DNA from: Patescibacteria group bacterium
GTDB lineage: Bacteria; Patescibacteriota; Minisyncoccia; Phycocordibacterales; UBA9973
Assembly (NCBI GenBank): GCA_030916575.1
Contig: JAUPWJ010000019.1
Coordinates: forward strand, 1 to 25,370
Length of the DNA stretch: 25,370 bases
Direction of reading: 5' to 3'
Part shown: positions 21,920 through 25,370 of the stretch, piece by piece
How the letters are laid out: each line of letters opens with the position of its first letter
How positions within the stretch are numbered: the stretch's first letter is position 1
Notes under the pieces: model-generated
Told to the model about the DNA's origin: nothing
The model's input: the letters and a program-made list of their open reading frames with translations, nothing else
The model's database searches: none
Made by a program: the position numbers and the translations under genes

Positions 21920-22987
21920 ATGAGTAAATTTAGCACATGGTTTCAAAAACATTTCATACCACACGAAGGCAATAATCATAATCCTCATTTTTTGCGTCAC
22001 AATTCAGTGATGATTTTTCTGTTAATTATTATTGTGGTTCAACTTGGATTTTTAGCCCAAGTGTTTTTAGTTTTTGATAAGACAAAATTCCTCGCTTCAG
22101 TCTTGCCAGGAGTACTTACCACATTAACAAATAAAGAAAGAGAAGAAATAAATCTCCCAGCACTTACTTCAAATGAGCTTCTAAATCGTGCTGCTCAAAT
22201 GAAAGCAGAAGACATGGCAAGTCGTGGATATTTCGCACACACTAGTCCAGATGGTCTTACTCCTTGGTATTGGTTAGGACAAGTAGGATATAATTACAAA
22301 TCCGCAGGAGAAAACTTGGCAGTAAATTTCTTTGAGTCTAAAGATGTTTCGGATGCTTGGATGGATTCACCTACACATAAAGCTAATATAGTAAAGCCGA
22401 ATTACACTGAAATAGGTATTGGTGTCGCAAACGGTGTCTACGAAGGCAGACACACGGTCTTCGTAGCTCAATTCTTCGGTACACCATTTGCATATACATC
22501 TAAACCAGTGGAGACAACTCCTACACCTAAAACAACTACTGCCCCAATTGTAAAAACCACACCAGCTCCTAAACCGACTCCAACACCAAAACCGGCTCCT
22601 AAACCAGCTCCGGTTATTCCAACTCCAGTAAATACATCGACACAAATAGCAGTTGCTCCAGTAGAGACTGTAGTCTTAGGTGAAGAAATAATAAATGCAA
22701 ATACAATTGAGAAAAATTCATTCTTGAAAACTACTATCAATAAGCTTTTAACTTCTCCTCTTAATTCTGTAAAATATATTTATAGTGGTATAGCATTACT
22801 CTTCATCTTTGCTTTATTCATGTTTGTAAGATCTGAAATAAAACACCCTATCGTCATAGCTCGTAGTGTGGCTCTTCTTTCTGTCATCGTTCTCTTATTA
22901 TTATTGAATATAAAAATCCTACATATTGACACCATAGTGCCAAGTGATGGCCTATCTGCAAGCGTAATAAACACAATTGCAAACTAA
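21920..22987 (+). CDS. Membrane-anchored CAP (SCP/PR-1) domain protein
   Basis: 355 residues. Cytosolic His-rich N-terminus, membrane segment at 30-51, then an extracellular CAP domain (about 66-188) with the conserved residues H107 (FAHTSPDG), E131 (GENLA) and H153 (SPTHKANI), like bacterial YkwD-type proteins. A Pro/Thr/Lys-rich linker (about 197-240, repeated PTPK/PAPK) resembles a wall-spanning spacer. Two further membrane segments (about 289-304 and 311-331) end the chain. Bacterial CAP proteins are common but their reaction is not established; the envelope location is clear from topology. It has an excellent promoter just before the start codon, with no room for a Shine-Dalgarno. Confidence 0.92.
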   Translation: MSKFSTWFQKHFIPHEGNNHNPHFLRHNSVMIFLLIIIVVQLGFLAQVFLVFDKTKFLASVLPGVLTTLTNKEREEINLPALTSNELLNRAAQMKAEDMASRGYFAHTSPDGLTPWYWLGQVGYNYKSAGENLAVNFFESKDVSDAWMDSPTHKANIVKPNYTEIGIGVANGVYEGRHTVFVAQFFGTPFAYTSKPVETTPTPKTTTAPIVKTTPAPKPTPTPKPAPKPAPVIPTPVNTSTQIAVAPVETVVLGEEIINANTIEKNSFLKTTINKLLTSPLNSVKYIYSGIALLFIFALFMFVRSEIKHPIVIARSVALLSVIVLLLLLNIKILHIDTIVPSDGLSASVINTIAN

Positions 22988-23006
22988 GCTATAACTCGTG
23001 TATAAT
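22977..23006 (+). promoter_or_regulatory. Promoter of the 67-aa membrane protein / CtpA pair, leaderless
   Basis: TTGCAA (22977-22982) and a perfect TATAAT (23001-23006) are separated by 18 nt. The ATG at 23013 is 12 nt after the first base of the -10, the position where transcription should start. The -35 overlaps the end of the CAP gene. Confidence 0.6.
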
Positions 23007-23012
23007 AGGTGA

Positions 23013-23216
23013 ATGATAAATCCAAGAATGCTTTTGTTTATAGGTCTTTGGGTGGCAATTTTGCCTTACCTTGGTTTTCCATTGTTTATAAAAAACATTT
23101 TATTTGTTCTTACTGGACTACTTATTATGTACCTAGCCTTTGTTTTATACAGAACATTAAAAGATAAACAACAAAAAGAAGTTGAGACTTTTTCAGAAAG
23201 TAATAACTTTAATTAA
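23013..23216 (+). CDS. Small membrane protein of unknown function
   Basis: 67 residues, with two membrane segments (about 5-24 and 27-46) separated by a tight Pro/Lys turn and followed by a charged, cytosol-like C-terminal tail rich in Lys, Gln and Glu. No motif that I recognise. It has its own TATAAT 12 nt before the start and ends one base before the ATG of the CtpA-type protease, so the two genes should be co-transcribed and probably translationally coupled. A role as a partner or membrane tether of the protease is inferred from position alone. Confidence 0.75.
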   Translation: MINPRMLLFIGLWVAILPYLGFPLFIKNILFVLTGLLIMYLAFVLYRTLKDKQQKEVETFSESNNFN

Positions 23217-23217
23217 A

Positions 23218-24453
23218 ATGCAAACACAACAAACTAAATTTACAAAGATACTTACTGTAGCCCTACTTGTGGGAGGTTTTTTTGTCTTAGGTTTATACAT
23301 TGGAGGTAGCCAAAGTTTAAAAGGAAATAAAATTACTGCTTTCTTGTCTTCAAATAATGCTTCTGCTCAAGAACAAGTAGACTTGGCTCCATTTTGGAAA
23401 GCATGGAATACTATTGATCAAAAATATCCTGGTGCTGATAAGGTCACAGATGAAAAAAGATTATACAGTGCTATCCAAGGACTCATGAGCTCACTTGATG
23501 ACCCATATAGTGTATTTTTCCCTCCAGAAGAAGCTAAAGAGTTTAATGAAGAAATCGCAGGTAGTTTTTCAGGTGTTGGTATGGAAATTGATATAAAGGA
23601 CGATGTACTAACAGTCATATCTCCACTAAAAGATACACCGGCATACAAAGCAGGCATAAAAGCAGGAGATAAAATATTGAAAATTGATAACACAAGCACT
23701 CAGGATATAACTTCTGAAAAAGCAAAAAATTTAATTCGTGGAGAAAAAGGAACAACTGTAACATTGGTAATTTTACATGAAGGTGATAAAGATAGTAAAG
23801 AAATAAAAATTGTCCGAGACACTATAGCTATACCAACATTAGACACAGAACTCCGTAAGGATGGTATTTTTGTAATTAAACTTTATAGTTTTTCTGCAAA
23901 TTCACTACAGCTCTTTAAAAAAGCATTATCAGAATTTACAAACGCTAAAACTGATAAATTGGTCCTTGATTTACGTGGAAACCCTGGAGGATACTTGAAT
24001 ATTGCAGTTGATATGGCATCTTTCTTCATACCTTCCGGTAAAACTGTGGTTTCAGAAGATTATGGAAGTGATAAAGAGCCTAAGGTCTTTAGAAGTGCTG
24101 GCTATAATCCATTTGGTTCAAATCTAAAATTTGTAGTCCTTATAGATGGTGGTTCTGCTTCTGCTTCTGAAATCGTAGCTGGAGCGCTCCAAGACTACGG
24201 ACGAGCATTACTTGTGGGAACAAAAAGTTATGGAAAAGGTTCTGTGCAAGAAGTAGTAAAAATTACGGGAGATACAATGCTCAAAATTACTGTAGCAAAG
24301 TGGCTAACTCCAAAAGGAACATCTATTTCGGAGAAAGGTCTAACTCCTGATTATGAAGTAGGCTACACAAAAGAAGATGCAATAAAAAAAGTTGACCCCC
24401 AAATGAACAAAGCAGTACAGATATTAAAGGACTGGAACTCTTATAAGAAATAA
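23218..24453 (+). CDS. ctpA: Carboxyl-terminal processing protease, S41 family with PDZ domain
   Basis: Exported serine protease with a Ser-Lys dyad. Starting at the ATG at 23218 it has 411 residues; a TTG at 23182 would add 12 but overlaps the previous gene. One N-terminal membrane segment (about 10-29), a helical region, PDZ domain (about 112-195, starting FSGVGMEI), and catalytic domain with DLRGNPGGYL (251-260), the serine in GGSASASE (S315 by the usual 25-residue distance to lysine), K340 in YGKGSVQ and Q344. It acts outside the membrane on protein C-termini. It follows the 67-aa membrane protein by one base and precedes rplI by 11 bases. Confidence 0.93.
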   Translation: MQTQQTKFTKILTVALLVGGFFVLGLYIGGSQSLKGNKITAFLSSNNASAQEQVDLAPFWKAWNTIDQKYPGADKVTDEKRLYSAIQGLMSSLDDPYSVFFPPEEAKEFNEEIAGSFSGVGMEIDIKDDVLTVISPLKDTPAYKAGIKAGDKILKIDNTSTQDITSEKAKNLIRGEKGTTVTLVILHEGDKDSKEIKIVRDTIAIPTLDTELRKDGIFVIKLYSFSANSLQLFKKALSEFTNAKTDKLVLDLRGNPGGYLNIAVDMASFFIPSGKTVVSEDYGSDKEPKVFRSAGYNPFGSNLKFVVLIDGGSASASEIVAGALQDYGRALLVGTKSYGKGSVQEVVKITGDTMLKITVAKWLTPKGTSISEKGLTPDYEVGYTKEDAIKKVDPQMNKAVQILKDWNSYKK

Positions 24454-24464
24454 AAAAACAAAAA

Positions 24465-24776
24465 ATGAAAGTAATATTCTTGCATGATGTACCTAGAGTA
24501 GGTAAAAAAAATGATATAAAAGAAGTGAATGATGGATATGCATTAAATTTTTTAATTCCTAGAAAATTAGTTGATCGAGCAACAGAAAAATCTGTTCAAA
24601 ATTTAGAATTACGTAAAAAAGAAATTGTGGAAACAATGAGTAAAGAACATAAAGCACAACTCAGTGAAGAATTTATAGTGCTAGATAAACCTATTAAAGA
24701 ACTCGGCGAATTTGATATCCCTGTAGAAATCAAAGGCAAAAAATCTTCTTTTAAATTAATTATCAAAAGTAAATAA
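24465..24776 (+). CDS. rplI: Ribosomal protein bL9, shortened
   Basis: 103 residues. The N-terminal rRNA-binding domain is clear (MKVIFLHDVPRVGKKNDIKE, then GYALNFLIPRKLVDRAT), followed by the connecting helix (about 42-66). The final strand pair (PIKELGEFDIPVEI) is also recognisable, but the core of the usual C-terminal domain, about 45 residues with the GKLFGSVT motif, is missing. Full-length bL9 is about 148 residues. The gene starts 11 bases after ctpA with an A-rich leader and no Shine-Dalgarno, and ends at a strong terminator. The frame is intact and both ends are family-like, so this is a compact variant and not decay. Confidence 0.9.
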   Translation: MKVIFLHDVPRVGKKNDIKEVNDGYALNFLIPRKLVDRATEKSVQNLELRKKEIVETMSKEHKAQLSEEFIVLDKPIKELGEFDIPVEIKGKKSSFKLIIKSK

Positions 24777-24777
24777 T

Positions 24778-24806
24778 AAAAAATCCCCGAGAGGGGATTT
24801 TTTATT
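24778..24806. terminator. Bidirectional terminator between rplI and rpmA
   Basis: AAAAAATCCCC (24778-24788), GAGA loop, GGGGATTTTTT (24793-24803): a perfect 11-bp stem with A- and T-runs on either side, so it works in both directions. It sits two bases after the rplI stop and three before the rpmA stop. Confidence 0.93.
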
Positions 24807-25082
24807 TTATGCTATTACGTTTACAACTTTCTTTACTTGAGTCTTTCCATTGAAGGAAGTTTTTCTTTTAGAAGAAAACTTCACTGTCCCAGGCTTTAGT
24901 GCGAAAAGTGTGTGATCTTTACCCATGCCTACATTTGTCCCAGCCATGATGACTGTGCCACGTTGGCGGATGATAACAGAGCCAGATTGAGCCTTTTGGC
25001 CGTCAGCTAATTTAGTACCTAGGTACTGTGGGTTTGAGTCTCTTAAATTTTTGGCGGTTCCGCCGGCTTTCCTATGTGCCAT
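24807..25082 (-). CDS. rpmA: Ribosomal protein bL27
   Basis: 91-residue large-subunit protein near the peptidyl transferase centre. The N-terminus MAHRKAGGTAKNLRDSN and the following PQYLGTKLADGQ are classic; the ending is a basic beta region (KRKTSFNGKTQVKKV). It starts directly at MAH, without the cleavable N-terminal extension found in Firmicutes. The usual partner rplU (bL21) is not adjacent; the gene is alone on the minus strand, between a terminator and a divergent gene. A minus-strand TATAAT lies 17 nt before the ATG. Confidence 0.97.
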   Translation of the reverse strand: MAHRKAGGTAKNLRDSNPQYLGTKLADGQKAQSGSVIIRQRGTVIMAGTNVGMGKDHTLFALKPGTVKFSSKRKTSFNGKTQVKKVVNVIA

Positions 25083-25093
25083 ATTGTTTTATT

Positions 25094-25122
25094 ATTATAT
25101 TAAATGCTAAAATTTACCTACA
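25094..25122 (-). promoter_or_regulatory. Promoter of rpmA
   Basis: A minus-strand TATAAT (25094-25099) lies 17 nt before the ATG, with a weak TTGTAG about 18 nt further upstream. The leader would be about 5-6 nt, matching the CAP gene arrangement. Confidence 0.5.
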
Positions 25123-25138
25123 AGCTTTGAGAACATAG

Positions 25139-25144
25139 TATAAA
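25139..25144 (+). promoter_or_regulatory. -10 element of the terminal plus-strand gene
   Basis: TATAAA (25139-25144) begins 13 nt before the ATG at 25152, again suggesting a leaderless message. No convincing -35 was found. The element lies in the 69-bp divergent region shared with rpmA. Confidence 0.4.
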
Positions 25145-25151
25145 CAATATT

Positions 25152-25370
25152 ATGGAAAAAATCAAGCATATAATAACTAATAGCGTAGAGAGCGATAATG
25201 GTAAAGACATTTTGACTGTTTTTATCATAATTTTGGTTGGCTTAGGGTCCTTTGGATTAGGCAGACTATCTACATCGGACAATAACTCCGGAATCAGTGT
25301 GGAATACACAAAAGAGCCTAGTCTACCTACCTCTAGTAATGCTATATCAGCCCTAGAAACCCTACAAAAT
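25152..25370 (+). CDS. Membrane-anchored protein, 5' part only (runs off the window)
   Basis: An ATG at 25152 opens a frame of 73 codons without a stop to the window end. It begins MEKIKHIITNSVESDNGKD, followed by one membrane segment (about 20-38, ILTVFIIILVGLGSFGLGR) and a Ser/Thr/Asn/Pro-rich region outside the membrane. N-termini of this kind (short charged helix, then a LVGLGSFGLGRLS membrane segment) occur in Parcubacteria proteins that, as I recall, carry a small Ada-type metal-binding or other Cys-containing domain at the C-terminus; that part lies outside the window and cannot be checked. It is divergent from rpmA. Confidence 0.7.
   Translation, partial: MEKIKHIITNSVESDNGKDILTVFIIILVGLGSFGLGRLSTSDNNSGISVEYTKEPSLPTSSNAISALETLQN

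Noticed and set aside
22367..22740. Antisense frames rich in Cys/Trp/Arg or Gly/Val opposite the CAP gene linker
   Set aside because: They are the complement of the Pro/Thr/Lys-rich linker repeats; composition is an artefact of the sense codons.
25118..25309. 63-codon minus-strand ORF at the right end
   Set aside because: It is opposite the plus-strand gene starting at 25152, whose frame is open to the window end and has a typical membrane segment; the minus ORF is likely its shadow.
1..25370. Alternative genetic code (UGA as Gly)
   Set aside because: TGA acts as the stop for purE and for the 91-aa membrane protein, each at a 4-base overlap with the next start; no gene needs TGA read through.

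Overview
The window looks like a chromosomal segment of a Candidate Phyla Radiation (Patescibacteria) bacterium, most likely a Parcubacteria-type lineage. This is inferred from protein character: AT-rich DNA, tightly packed genes with 1-11 nt overlaps, very few Shine-Dalgarno sequences, many one-pass membrane or secreted proteins of unknown function, a CAP/SCP protein with a Pro-Thr linker, a shortened bL9, and a type IV pilus locus with modular pilins. TGA is used as a stop (purE, the 91-aa membrane protein), so the code is standard and not the UGA=Gly code of Gracilibacteria/Absconditabacteria. No tRNA, rRNA, CRISPR array or insertion sequence was recognised.

Layout. (1) 1-5417, plus strand: part of the de novo purine pathway: the tail of an unknown gene, purD, a tiny acidic ORF, a stem-loop, then purK-purE-purM-purC. 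PurK and PurE convert AIR to CAIR, PurM makes AIR and PurC makes SAICAR; purF, purN/T, purL, purB and purH are not in the window. (2) 5419-8924, plus strand: a cell-wall block with a D-Ala-D-Ala carboxypeptidase, an exported membrane-anchored protein, a small MreD-sized membrane protein and a class B PBP2 transpeptidase. (3) 8982-9515: a lone exported protein of unknown function, with its own promoter and a terminator shared with the convergent pilus locus. (4) 18264-9572, minus strand: a type IV pilus/pseudopilus operon in the order ATPase (PilB/GspE), platform protein (PilC/GspF), GspH/FimU-like pilin, PilV-position pilin with a seven-bladed propeller, PilW/PulJ-like pilin, PilX-position protein with a large von Willebrand A domain, and a major pilin with its own promoter. 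(5) 18552-21770, plus strand, divergent from the pilus operon: a 1072-aa modular surface protein. (6) 21920-24776, plus strand: CAP-domain membrane protein, 67-aa membrane protein, S41/CtpA protease and a short bL9. (7) Minus-strand rpmA, then the start of a plus-strand membrane protein cut by the window end.

How the parts fit. The strongest story is the pilus locus. Minor-pilin operons of the fimU-pilV-pilW-pilX-pilY1 type normally end in a separate tip adhesin, PilY1, which has a VWA domain and a beta-propeller. Here the order FimU-V-W-X is kept, but no separate PilY1 is present: the propeller is fused to the pilin in the PilV position and the VWA to the pilin in the PilX position. The VWA domain is itself interrupted by two homologous beta-rich modules, one of which is interrupted again by a jelly-roll-like domain. 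The divergent giant surface protein shares the same 288-bp control region, which holds a tandem 10-bp repeat resembling DnaA boxes. Together these look like a host- or surface-attachment apparatus (inference).

A second genome-style signal is that several genes have a good -10 element only 12-17 nt before the start codon, implying leaderless or nearly leaderless mRNAs.
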